Positions 14,987 to 23,696 of a DNA stretch of 27,250 nt are shown piece by piece. Numbering within the stretch: the stretch's first letter is position 1; the number at the start of each line of letters is the position of its first letter. Source of the stretch: JBBRXJ01 sp038248505. GTDB lineage: Bacteria; Bacteroidota; Bacteroidia; Bacteroidales; JBBRXJ01. The position numbers and the translations under genes were made by a program. Below the pieces are notes generated by a model. It was not told where the DNA came from and did no database searches. It saw only the letters and a program-made list of their open reading frames with translations. Location of the stretch: NCBI GenBank assembly GCA_038248505.1, contig JBBRXJ010000048.1:1-27250 (forward strand), given 5' to 3'.

Positions 14987-15979
14987 TTAACATTCCGTAT
15001 TCCCTCCATATCTTTCAACAATCTCATCGAGAGTTGCTTCTATTTCGCTTATTTCCATTGAGGTTACCAATCGTAATTTATAATCTTTAAAGTGAGGCAA
15101 ACCTTTAAAATAATTGCATAAATGCCGTCGCATTTCATAAAGTCCACGAGGCATTCCTTTATATTCAATCGATTTTTGCATTTGCATTTTTGCCAGGTCT
15201 GCTCGTTCTCTAACACCCATATCGGGCAATAATTCACCAGTATCTAAATAGTGCCGTATCTCCTTAAAAATCCATGGTCGTCCAATAGTAGCACGGCCGA
15301 TCATAATGCCATCAACGCCAAATTTATTAAATGCGTCGGAAGCGGTTTCAGCACTTATAATATCACCATTACCAATAATTGGAATATGCATTCTCGGATT
15401 GTTTTTAACAGCACCAATTAAAGTCCAGTCAGCCTGTCCTGTATACAGTTGAGCACGTGTGCGGCCGTGAATGGTAAGCGCTTTTATTCCAGTATCCTGA
15501 AGTCTTTCAGCCACGTCTACAATTATTTTTGATTGGTCGTCCCAACCTAGCCTCGTTTTAACAGTAACAGGAACATCAACAGCTTTAACAATTTTTGTGA
15601 CCATCTCAATCATTAGAGGAATATTTTGTAAAAGACCAGCACCAGCTCCGCGAGTCGCTATCTTTCGCACAGGGCAACCGCAATTTATATCAATCAGATT
15701 AGGATTTAGAGTGGCTGCAATTTTGGCTGATTCAACCATACTGTCAACAATATGGCCATATAATTGAATTCCTGCAGGTCGCTCCTGTTCACCAATGCGC
15801 ATTTTTTTCATACTGGAGCTAATATTTCGTATGAGTCCTTCAGAAGGTACAAACTCCGTATATACCAAATCAGCCCCGTATGACCTACAAATGTAACGAA
15901 AAGAAGCATCGGTAATATCTTCCATAGGTGCGAGCAACAATGCTTTGTCGCGTAGTTCTATATTCCCTATTTTAAGCAC
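14987..15979 (-). CDS. dusB: tRNA-dihydrouridine synthase DusB
   Basis: FMN enzyme of 330 residues that reduces uridine to dihydrouridine in the tRNA D-loop with NADPH. APMEDITDASFR (17-28) is the FMN-site signature, DINCGCPVRKI (98-108) holds the catalytic cysteine C102, and NGDI followed by GIMIGRATIGRPW forms the phosphate-binding end of the TIM barrel. A helical tRNA-binding domain ends the protein (about 245-330). It is divergent from the CPBP protease gene with a short shared spacer, an arrangement I recall from other Bacteroidota. It converges on nadB with a 119-base gap that has only a weak A/T hairpin. Confidence 0.93.
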   Translation of the reverse strand: MLKIGNIELRDKALLLAPMEDITDASFRYICRSYGADLVYTEFVPSEGLIRNISSSMKKMRIGEQERPAGIQLYGHIVDSMVESAKIAATLNPNLIDINCGCPVRKIATRGAGAGLLQNIPLMIEMVTKIVKAVDVPVTVKTRLGWDDQSKIIVDVAERLQDTGIKALTIHGRTRAQLYTGQADWTLIGAVKNNPRMHIPIIGNGDIISAETASDAFNKFGVDGIMIGRATIGRPWIFKEIRHYLDTGELLPDMGVRERADLAKMQMQKSIEYKGMPRGLYEMRRHLCNYFKGLPHFKDYKLRLVTSMEISEIEATLDEIVERYGGNTEC

Positions 15980-16018
15980 GATTATTTATTAATACAAAAA
16001 TTTATGAATTTGATTTAC

Positions 16019-16026
16019 TACATTTG
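16019..16026 (+). promoter_or_regulatory. -7 promoter element of the CPBP protease gene
   Basis: TACATTTG is an exact TAnnTTTG, 18 bases before the ATG at 16045. It also contains the in-frame TTG at 16024, which therefore cannot be the translation start if this promoter is used. Confidence 0.55.
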
Positions 16027-16044
16027 CTCATAAACAACTCATCT

Positions 16045-16974
16045 ATGAAATTTAATTTCTTTTACGATTCAAGCAGTGCTGTAAAATTAGTCTTTTCTCT
16101 TTTAATTATTGTTGCCGCATTTTGCTTTTGTTTTATTGGAGGCATGCTTTTGGCAATACCCATTTTTCACTTAAGTATTAATGATCAATTACAGATTCTG
16201 ATGATTAGCCAAGATGTATCTCATGTACATTATCTTAAATATTTTCAAATAACACAATCAATAGGATTTTTTCTTATTCCCCCTTTATTTTTAGCATGGT
16301 TATTTAGTCCTAAACCCTATGATTTCTTAAAGATTAGTCGTTTTCCTTCAATGCACATTATACTACCTGTAATATTATTGATGTGGATTGCCCTTCCATT
16401 TATCAATTATACTGCTGAATTAAATGGACAAATGCAGCTTCCATCCTTTCTTTATAATATGGAACAAAAAATGCGTAATATGGAGGAAGCCGCAAAACGC
16501 TTAACCGAATTATTTATTATGACTCCAAATTATGGGGAGTTAATGCTTAACCTTTTTATGATTGCTGTACTACCAGCAATAGGGGAGGAGCTTTTATTTA
16601 GAGGATTCTTTCAGGGAGTATTTACCGAAATGACGTCTAATAAACATTTTGGGAATATTATCTCGGCATTTCTGTTTAGTTTTATTCACTTGCAGTTTTA
16701 TGGTTTTATTCCACGTTTTTTGTTAGGATTGCTTTTAGGCTACTTGCTTATAAAAAGTGGTAGTTTATGGCTGCCTATTATAGCACATTTTGTTAATAAT
16801 GCAACTGCGGTTGTCTTTTATTATATTCTTACACTCAATAACGGAAAATTAAGCATTGATCTTGATACCATTGGATCAACGAAGGAAACTATGATTTTTG
16901 CAATACTAAGTGCAATGCTTTCATTTGGTATTATTTGGTTAATTAATAAACGAAACCCTAGCATTGATATTTAA
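16045..16974 (+). CDS. CPBP-family intramembrane glutamic protease
   Basis: Polytopic membrane protein of 309 residues from the ATG at 16045; a TTG seven codons earlier lies inside the -7 box and is rejected. The CPBP (Abi/CAAX-protease-like) domain shows its three motifs: EELLFR with the catalytic E181-E182 and R186, FSFIH (211-215), and HFVNN (248-252). Hydrophobic segments are near 14-38, 70-88, 105-122, 166-180, 204-218, 221-240 and 280-298. Substrates in bacteria are mostly unknown; roles in prenyl-protein processing, bacteriocin immunity and envelope maintenance are described for relatives. It is followed after nine bases by a membrane protein gene, so the two are probably co-transcribed. 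Confidence 0.85.
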   Translation: MKFNFFYDSSSAVKLVFSLLIIVAAFCFCFIGGMLLAIPIFHLSINDQLQILMISQDVSHVHYLKYFQITQSIGFFLIPPLFLAWLFSPKPYDFLKISRFPSMHIILPVILLMWIALPFINYTAELNGQMQLPSFLYNMEQKMRNMEEAAKRLTELFIMTPNYGELMLNLFMIAVLPAIGEELLFRGFFQGVFTEMTSNKHFGNIISAFLFSFIHLQFYGFIPRFLLGLLLGYLLIKSGSLWLPIIAHFVNNATAVVFYYILTLNNGKLSIDLDTIGSTKETMIFAILSAMLSFGIIWLINKRNPSIDI

Positions 16975-16983
16975 TTTCGCATA

Positions 16984-18552
16984 ATGAAAAGAATATTCCA
17001 ATCGTGGCCATTTTTTTTAGGACTATTTGTTGGTTTGTATTTTTTCTCAATTAGTGTAACAAGTAGTACATTAAAATACTTCCCCGGCGATCTTGGTGAT
17101 TCTCGTTTTTGTATGTATATGCTGGAAAATGCGCATAAGTTTATATGCTTTCAAACAACTACATTTTGGAATGCCCCATTTATGTACCCTGAAACAAATG
17201 TTGTAACATTTTCAGAGAATCTATTGGGGTCTGTTCCATTTTATTCCATTTTTCGTTTTTTAGGCTATGACAGAGAAACCTCTTTTCAATTTTGGTTTTT
17301 GTTGATGTATATTTTGAATTTTACGTCTTGTTATTTTTTCTTGAAATGGTGTTTTAAAAATAATTACGCAGCAGTTTTAGGCGCATTTGTTTTTGCATTT
17401 TCTTTGGCCTTGCAATCTCAAATGACCCATGCACAGACCTTTCCTAGATACCCAATTCCATTGGCTTTTTGGATGTGTTTATTTTTTTATCAAAACTTTG
17501 ATAGTCGTTATTTTTTTTTGTGTTTATTATCTATTGTCTATCAGTTTTATTGTTCAATTTATTTGGGATTTTTGTTATCTGTGCCTTTATCAATTATGTT
17601 GGTTGGGATATTTATATACAAGAAGGAATTTTTTAAAGTGAAATTACAAGATCGAAAATGGCTATTGTTATTTCCTGGGTCTATTCTCGTAAATCTACTT
17701 GTTTTAGCACCCTTAATGTTACCCTATGCTGTTCGATCAACACAAGCTGGATTAAATAGTTATAGTAGCATTGTTAATTCAATTCCAACTTTGCAATCTT
17801 ATTTTTTTAGTCAGAAGGGTAGTTTGTTATGGAATTCATTAAGCGAATTAGGAGTACGATATCCTGCATGGTGGGATCATCAAATATTTGCTGGGGCTAT
17901 ATCAACACTAAGTATGCTGTTATTTTGCATCTTGATATTTGTGCGAATTAAAAGAAGAAGCTTGCTTAATTCTAATCTGATAGATATTTATGCCTTTTTT
18001 ATTTTTATTACATGTCTTATCACATTTATTCTTTTCACAAGGTATCGTAGCTTTTCTCTGTATAAAATAGTATATTATTTCCCGGGTTTTGGTGCACTTC
18101 GTTCAATAACCCGAATTATAAATATAGAATTATTGTTCTATGGTTTTGCCTTAGCCTATATTTTTAATTCATTTATAAAAAAACAGTGTAGTTTGTTTTT
18201 TGTGCTGATCCTTTTTTTCTTAGTAATTGATAACTATTTTATTCCAACCGCAATATATAGAACCGAGAAAGAGATATCACAATTGCAGGTTAATGAAATA
18301 ATTCAGAAATCGATAGGTATACCTAAGTCCTCACTGATATCTTACGAGCCCGATAGTATTATACAAGCTTGTTTTGTGTATCAAATGAATGCCATGTTGG
18401 CATCTCAGTCACTCAACTTAAAAACGATTAATGGCTATAGTGGTAATTCACCTATTGGCTATGATCGTTTCTGGAATAAAATGGATGCTGCTTCTCGACA
18501 ATACTGGCTAAATTATAAAGAATGTAAGGAGAAGGTATTTGTTATTAAATGA
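16984..18552 (+). CDS. Polytopic membrane protein, possible GT-C glycosyltransferase
   Basis: A 522-residue protein with about ten to twelve hydrophobic segments and a soluble C-terminal tail of about 100 residues. After the first membrane segment comes an external loop with PGDLGDSRF (34-42). An acidic pair at this place is a feature of GT-C glycosyltransferases, which use polyprenyl-phosphate sugars, but the family is not certain from this alone. The tail (EIIQKSIGIPKSSLISYEPDS onward) resembles the extracytoplasmic part of such proteins. It lies nine bases downstream of the CPBP gene and converges on an FAD oxidoreductase, with another, broken, membrane glycosyltransferase nearby at 20299-21927. 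The context suggests envelope-glycan modification. It could also be a flippase or an unrelated membrane protein. Confidence 0.65.
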   Translation: MKRIFQSWPFFLGLFVGLYFFSISVTSSTLKYFPGDLGDSRFCMYMLENAHKFICFQTTTFWNAPFMYPETNVVTFSENLLGSVPFYSIFRFLGYDRETSFQFWFLLMYILNFTSCYFFLKWCFKNNYAAVLGAFVFAFSLALQSQMTHAQTFPRYPIPLAFWMCLFFYQNFDSRYFFLCLLSIVYQFYCSIYLGFLLSVPLSIMLVGIFIYKKEFFKVKLQDRKWLLLFPGSILVNLLVLAPLMLPYAVRSTQAGLNSYSSIVNSIPTLQSYFFSQKGSLLWNSLSELGVRYPAWWDHQIFAGAISTLSMLLFCILIFVRIKRRSLLNSNLIDIYAFFIFITCLITFILFTRYRSFSLYKIVYYFPGFGALRSITRIINIELLFYGFALAYIFNSFIKKQCSLFFVLILFFLVIDNYFIPTAIYRTEKEISQLQVNEIIQKSIGIPKSSLISYEPDSIIQACFVYQMNAMLASQSLNLKTINGYSGNSPIGYDRFWNKMDAASRQYWLNYKECKEKVFVIK

Positions 18553-18579
18553 TATTTAGATTTCATTTTTTAAATATCA
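18550..18579. repeat. AT-only inverted repeat overlapping a stop codon
   Basis: TGATATTTA (18550-18558) and TAAATATCA (18571-18579) are perfect inverse copies around a 12-base spacer. The first arm begins with the stop codon of the membrane protein gene. It lies between convergent genes and could be a weak terminator, but the stem is pure A/T apart from one pair and no clear T run follows. Confidence 0.4.
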
Positions 18580-18624
18580 AAATATCATTTAAATTTACTA
18601 AGAGTAAAAATAGAATGAATAAAC

Positions 18625-20061
18625 TCAAACGCCTTTTTTTACGAGCCCGATTTTTGTAATTACCGAACTTTCCTGGTAATTTTCATAGTCTGTATTAATA
18701 TCCCACAAATTATGACGCTTCTCTCCTGCTATTGCATTTTCTGCACCGAGTATGCCCATGAGAATGCTGTGATCTTGATTATTATATTTAAAAGCACCAT
18801 AGCGACCAATAAAATCAATATTATTTAGCGTCTTCAAATAGTTTTCGATAGGAAGAAGTATTTCTTTATACCCCGTACTATAAACAGGATAACAGCGTGG
18901 AATATGATATACTGAACCGTTTAATATCTCTGATTTGCCAACCAATCCCGTTAATCGAACTTCTTTTTTAGCTAGGTCAATTAATTCTTCGTCTTTCATC
19001 TTCCATAATTCATCATTATCATAACACCAGTATTCAAGAGCTAATATAGTGTTGGGGCTATTACCATTAATTGAGGGTAACCAGTTACGGAAGTTTGTTA
19101 AACGTCCAAATTCCAATTCCTTTGAATGGATATACAACCAATTGTCAGGGAAAAGATTTTTAGCCGCAACATTCAAATAAACAATAATTGTATTTCTGAA
19201 TCTCAGCATTTTCGCTTTTTCAACAATTTCATTAGGTGCTTCATCCAATTTCATTACGGCTAAACTAAGTGGCATGGATGAGAGAATATAATCAAATTCA
19301 TGTGTATCTCCATTTACTAATTTTAGGCCGCATGCTTTTCCGCTTTTTACAATTATTTTCTCAACAGCATTTTTAAGTAAAACATTTCCGCCATGACTTT
19401 CTATGAATGTTTGCATTCTATTATATATCATTCCAGTACCTTCTAAAGGATACGCAAACTGATCAACTAAAGTTTTGTGTTTTTTTGATCCCCCACCTAG
19501 AACAGCATTTTTAATAGCTTCCCATAATGAAAGTTTTTTTATTCTTTGTGCTGCGAAATCAGCATCCAATTCTTTACAAGATATTCCCCATAATTTTTCA
19601 CTATATGTTTTAAAAAAATGGATAAATAGGCGACGTCCAAATTTATCAGTGACCCATCCTTCAAAAGTATTCTCAATAGGTTTTCGATTCATCACCGCAC
19701 CTATATAGCTTAAAACACAAAGCCCTGCTTCCCAAATTCCCAAATTTTTAAGTGCATTAATGGCTTTAATTGGATAATCATAAAACTTACGATTATAATA
19801 TATACGAGTAAGTCTATCAACCATTTCATAATCTTTACCAGCAAGTTCAAGCCACAATTCATTAACTCGTGTATCACTGCTAAAAAAGCGATGCGGACCA
19901 ATATCTACAATCTGATCCCAAAGTTTTATAGATCTTGCCATACCGCCAACCTGATCTGATGTTTCAAAAACTAGAACCTGATGCCCCGCTTTAGCTAATT
20001 CATATCCAGCCGTAATTCCAGCGGGACCAGCCCCAATTACTGCAATCTTCTTTTTTATCAT
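18625..20061 (-). CDS. FAD-dependent oxidoreductase of the amine oxidase/UDP-galactopyranose mutase-like type
   Basis: A 478-residue flavoprotein. The N-terminal motif GAGPAG (10-15) is followed by the VFETSDQVGGMARSIKLWD block and DIGPHRFF, which resemble protoporphyrinogen-oxidase-like and UDP-galactopyranose-mutase-like enzymes. The C-terminus carries the second FAD block, DFIGRYGAFKYNNQDHSILMG. YYNRKFYDYPIKAINAL resembles the sugar-nucleotide-binding region of the mutase group. Such proteins are often found with polysaccharide or lipid-glycan genes, which suits the two membrane glycosyltransferase-like loci on either side. The exact reaction is not known. It is transcribed alone, with an exact -7 box 21 bases upstream. 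Confidence 0.7.
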   Translation of the reverse strand: MIKKKIAVIGAGPAGITAGYELAKAGHQVLVFETSDQVGGMARSIKLWDQIVDIGPHRFFSSDTRVNELWLELAGKDYEMVDRLTRIYYNRKFYDYPIKAINALKNLGIWEAGLCVLSYIGAVMNRKPIENTFEGWVTDKFGRRLFIHFFKTYSEKLWGISCKELDADFAAQRIKKLSLWEAIKNAVLGGGSKKHKTLVDQFAYPLEGTGMIYNRMQTFIESHGGNVLLKNAVEKIIVKSGKACGLKLVNGDTHEFDYILSSMPLSLAVMKLDEAPNEIVEKAKMLRFRNTIIVYLNVAAKNLFPDNWLYIHSKELEFGRLTNFRNWLPSINGNSPNTILALEYWCYDNDELWKMKDEELIDLAKKEVRLTGLVGKSEILNGSVYHIPRCYPVYSTGYKEILLPIENYLKTLNNIDFIGRYGAFKYNNQDHSILMGILGAENAIAGEKRHNLWDINTDYENYQESSVITKIGLVKKGV

Positions 20062-20081
20062 ATAGATTATTTTATAAAAAC

Positions 20082-20089
20082 CAAATATA
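20082..20089 (-). promoter_or_regulatory. -7 promoter element of the FAD oxidoreductase gene
   Basis: The minus strand reads TATATTTG, an exact TAnnTTTG, 21 bases before the ATG at 20061. No -33 box was recognised. Confidence 0.5.
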
Positions 20090-20298
20090 GTGATTAATAA
20101 TAATTGTAAATTTGAAATTGTTCATTTTAAAAGACTACGAATTGATTTTAATCTAAAAAACAGTATTCTAGCTAATTATAGTAGCAATATTTTTATGAAA
20201 ACCTTGTTTTTTTACTGTTATGGTATCTAATTATTTTTGTGCTGAGATTTTTATTATGTTTTAATTAATATGTTTTAATCTTTAATTGGAGTGTTATA

Positions 20299-21927
20299 AT
20301 GTCAATATCTGCAAACTATAAAATGATTTTACTTAAAATAAGAAGATACAACAATATTTTATTTTTAATTACATTGTTTTCTTTGTCATTGATCTATGGC
20401 TTTAATAAAATAGTATCATTATGACCACAAGAAATACATCAATGGAGACAATGTGATTGCTTATAACTAACTTCTAATATTTACAAAAATGATTTTAATA
20501 TTTTACATCCTTCGCTACATCTTCTTTTTAGCGATGGCAATACCAGTGGCAAAACAGCAGGCTAGTTTCCTGGTTTATATTTTTTAAATGCAGCTATTTG
20601 GAAGGGTACGGATCCCTCTGAAATGACTTGTAGACTTATTAATATTCTGCTTCTTTTTATTGGATTATTTGCTCTATTTAATTCATTAAAAATATTGATA
20701 GATACTATTTTTTATTCTTTTATTTTTTTTCATTACTCGTTTTTACAAGTCCTGTAATTTTATGGCAGCAATTTCCTTACCGATGTTCCTGCACTTTCAA
20801 TGGTTTTTATTGCATGGTTTTTTATTGCAAAGTTTTGGAAAAGTAAAAGCTTTCTATTTTTATTTTTTGCAATGCAGTTCTTTGGTTTAGGTGGTTTGTT
20901 AAAGGTGTCAGCCTTATTAAGCTTTGTAATGTTAATGCCCTTTTTTTAATTAATGCTTACTGTTTTATAGTGATAATACGAGTCGGATTTTTAAATTATT
21001 TCTTTCATTTCTTTCATTATTTTTACTTCCAATTATAATGATTCTTTCATGGTAAATTTAAGCCGATTATTATAATCCCCTGCACGGTGGCAAATATACT
21101 TTTAATTCAATTTGGCCAATATGGTTGATTCCTATTGATAAATTGAGTGACTATTTTTTGATATTAGAAATATTATTTTATGGCAAGTATATAGTCCGGT
21201 ACTACTATTAATTATTTGTATGGCATTTATTTTTACAATTTATAATATAAAAAGTATTCCTAAAGTTTATTCTTTCTTTTCTTTAGTTATTTTTATAGGT
21301 ATTTTCATTTATTGTATTTTATGGTTTAGTGCATTAAAAGTTTATGATTATTATTTGATAAATACCCTTATTTTATTACCATTTTTTTTACCCGTTTTCT
21401 TTTATTTAAAAAATAAAAATCCAGAGGTATTGAGTAAGCCAATAACAAGGATAGCTATAATTTTAATTTTGTGGTATAATATTGCTTATGCTACTGGTAA
21501 TTTTCATATGAGGTATTTTACAAATTTGAGAAATAAATACTGGTTAGCAGGATATCGTCTTGAGGTCGGTTATTTCAAATGGTTCTCGAATACTCAAAAT
21601 AAACCCCTTAAGGGATATGAGGATATTACTTCATATCTTCGTTCAATTGGAATTAATGAAGACGACAAAGTAATTTTTTTAAATAATGATAGTAATAGTA
21701 TATCCCTTTATTTAATAGATAATTGCGGTTTGACAAATATAGGTGGAAGATGTGCTAGTACTGGTCTAATAAATGAAAAAAAATCCAACTAGGTGCAAGA
21801 TATTTGTTTATTCATGATACCAATTATTTAAAAGAGTTGTATGTACAGCCTTTTTTTGAAATATAAAATTGGTCAATGGAAAAATGTTCAAATTTTCAGG
21901 CTTAATATTAATAAAGAAAAAGAATAG
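20299..21927 (+). pseudogene. Heavily decayed GT39-like membrane glycosyltransferase
   Basis: Read through its lesions, this is one gene of about 540 codons for a multi-span membrane protein of the GT39/ArnT-like type, enzymes that move sugars from polyprenyl phosphate to envelope acceptors. The signature PQEIHQWRQCDCL comes just after the first membrane segment. FSDGNTSGKTAG and FPGLYFLNAAIWK follow, then NFLTDVPALSM, and a long C-terminal part that is open over 21220-21792. In-frame stops are TGA 20422-20424 where an Arg is expected (CGA to TGA), TAA 20464-20466, TAG 20563-20565 where AGEFP expects Glu, TAA 20755-20757 and TAA 20947-20949. Frame changes follow at T runs near 20941 and 21155, at an A run 21776-21783 and near 21860. 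After the last two, the reading ends naturally at TAG 21925-21927. Clearly non-functional. Confidence 0.88.
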
Positions 21928-21953
21928 TTCTTTATACATTATTAAATTTTGAA

Positions 21954-23024
21954 TTATCTTTTAACAAATTTTACCTCAAAAAGCTTTGGCCAATTTTTTC
22001 CAGTAACAAAAATGCGATCTGTTTTTGAATCCCAAGCAATCCCATTAAGAACATCAATTTCCGGATGTTTGTCTTTAGCTTTTAGTAATCCCGACATGTT
22101 TATTTCAGCTATTACCCGACCCGTATTGGGTTCTATTTTAATAATGCGGTCACTAGTATAAATATTTGCATAAATAAAGCCATTTATATATTCCATTTCA
22201 TTGATTCGTATTTCAGCACCTACATTATTAAATACCTCAACAACTTTTTCTTCTGAAAATGTTTCGGGATTCATATAAAATAATTTGTGTGAACCGTCAC
22301 TCATTATAATGTGTTTGCCATCATATGTTAATCCCCAGCCTTCACGATTTTTATAGTAAATTTTCCCAATCATTGAAAAACTATTTTTGTCATAAACAAA
22401 ACCAATTTGATTGGTATAGGTCAGTTGAACAATTTTATTATTATATACCGCAATTCCTTCTGAAAAGTATTCTTTATCTTGCCTTACAATTTGTAATACT
22501 TCTCCTGTTAACGGATTTACTTTACGTAAAGATGATAGTCCCCATTGCCCAGTACTTTCATAGAAGATGTTATCAGCATAAACGAGGCCTTGTGTGTATG
22601 CCTGCTTATCATGATTGTATCTTGCAATAATTCTATAGGTCATTTGTTGGGGTGCAATATCTGATTTAAATGTAATCTCACGTGAACATGCTGTTGATAT
22701 GCCATCTGCCATATAACATTTAATTTTTAATGTTTTGGTGCCACATGAAATAGAATTTATCAAGAGTTTAAACTTGATGCTGTCTTTGCAAATATATTTT
22801 TGGCTATTAAAATTAAGTATGGCCGAATCTATATGTGCGGCTGAGTTTTCAATTATTGCCGAAACATTAAATGGCTTGTTCATAGGGTAAAGTGTGTCGG
22901 TAGCTGGTTCTGTAAAGCGAAAGTTTAATTGTTTGAGTTTTACTTTTTCAATATTTTTTGAGCGTTTTTTATCGCATGAAAAGAGTATAAAGATTGCAAC
23001 AAGAAAGAATAGTATTTTTTGCAT
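21954..23024 (-). CDS. Glutaminyl-peptide cyclotransferase, lipoprotein
   Basis: Five-bladed beta-propeller enzyme that turns N-terminal glutamine of peptides and proteins into pyroglutamate. The protein has 356 residues. The signal ends in the lipobox ILFSC with the acylated C17, so it sits in an envelope membrane. Residues 25-122 form a strand-rich Ig-like region. The cyclotransferase domain (about 128-356) shows YTQGL (143-147), ESTG (156-159), EGWGLTYDG, NEMEYINGFIYANIYTSDRI and VLNGIAWD, all typical of the family. It begins nine bases after the HAD-like gene and is probably co-transcribed with it. In this phylum many exported proteins begin with Gln after signal cleavage, which suits the predicted location. 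Confidence 0.88.
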   Translation of the reverse strand: MQKILFFLVAIFILFSCDKKRSKNIEKVKLKQLNFRFTEPATDTLYPMNKPFNVSAIIENSAAHIDSAILNFNSQKYICKDSIKFKLLINSISCGTKTLKIKCYMADGISTACSREITFKSDIAPQQMTYRIIARYNHDKQAYTQGLVYADNIFYESTGQWGLSSLRKVNPLTGEVLQIVRQDKEYFSEGIAVYNNKIVQLTYTNQIGFVYDKNSFSMIGKIYYKNREGWGLTYDGKHIIMSDGSHKLFYMNPETFSEEKVVEVFNNVGAEIRINEMEYINGFIYANIYTSDRIIKIEPNTGRVIAEINMSGLLKAKDKHPEIDVLNGIAWDSKTDRIFVTGKNWPKLFEVKFVKR

Positions 23025-23033
23025 ATCAGAAAT

Positions 23034-23450
23034 TTAAAATAGGTCACGAATTTTATTTATCAGACTTTTTTTCTTACGGTACGATTTCAGTACTTCTTTT
23101 TCATTGAAGGAGCTTGGCGAGAGTTTCTGCCATACTTCACTCCAACCAGAAAAGCCCTCTAAATTTCGATCATCAATATAAACATCAGCCATTATTTTAC
23201 GACTCATTATTTTCTCATCAAAAACCTCTTCGGGATAATTACGATTCACCGCATAAAATTCAATTCCGTTTATACGGCAGAATTCAATTGCTTCTTCAAG
23301 TTCTTTTCCACTTCTATAAGTCCATAAAACTAGTTCATGTCTTTCTTTTTGCAATGCTTTGAGTGTATCAAAAGCAAAAAGTAATTCAGACCCAATAGCC
23401 GGATAACGATGTTCAACAATAGTGCCGTCAAAATCAACTGCAATGCGCAT
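23034..23450 (-). CDS. Small HAD-like hydrolase
   Basis: A 138-residue cytoplasmic protein with the HAD-superfamily nucleophile motif DFDGTIV (D6, D8), a motif II threonine in LWTYRSG (T44) and the acidic pair of motif IV in YIDDRN (D93, D94); K85 may serve as motif III. There is no cap domain, so the substrate is likely to be large or reached with a partner. It resembles the short HAD proteins known from Bacteroides (BT0820-type). It is the first gene of a likely two-gene unit with the glutaminyl cyclotransferase. The substrate is unknown. Confidence 0.75.
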   Translation of the reverse strand: MRIAVDFDGTIVEHRYPAIGSELLFAFDTLKALQKERHELVLWTYRSGKELEEAIEFCRINGIEFYAVNRNYPEEVFDEKIMSRKIMADVYIDDRNLEGFSGWSEVWQKLSPSSFNEKEVLKSYRKKKSLINKIRDLF

Positions 23451-23473
23451 AGAATTTATTATCAGATGAATTA

Positions 23474-23481
23474 CAAAAGTA
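23474..23481 (-). promoter_or_regulatory. -7 promoter element of the HAD-cyclotransferase unit
   Basis: The minus strand reads TACTTTTG, an exact TAnnTTTG, 24 bases before the ATG at 23450. No -33 box was recognised. Confidence 0.5.
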
Positions 23482-23554
23482 GCTTTTTTTGATTGACAGA
23501 CCTATTTTTTTATATGATTTGATGAGAGGATGATGAAGAAATGAGAAGATGAGT

Positions 23555-23611
23555 CGCGGCGGAGATGACAGGTTTAACCATTTTGGTTACTGAGATTTGG
23601 TTGCGGCGGAG
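23555..23611. repeat. GC-rich direct repeat in a spacer
   Basis: GCGGCGGAG occurs at 23556-23564 and again at 23603-23611, separated by 38 bases, in the spacer between the PorV-like and HAD genes. The cores stand out from the AT-rich surroundings and resemble the palindrome core at 12980-12992. Confidence 0.45.
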
Positions 23612-23696
23612 TAGTTCCCGTTACGGATGAAAATCTTATAAATGCTAAAGGTGTTATTTGTTTTAGCTTTAATAATGTATATAAAAATGTGAAATC

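Noticed and set aside
16024..16044. TTG start for the CPBP protease gene
   Set aside because: The codon lies inside the -7 promoter box 16019-16026; ATG 16045 is used.
20299..21927. Stop-codon reassignment (TGA/TAG/TAA read as sense)
   Set aside because: All three stop codons occur in frame together with frame changes, while the other genes in the window use them normally as stops.
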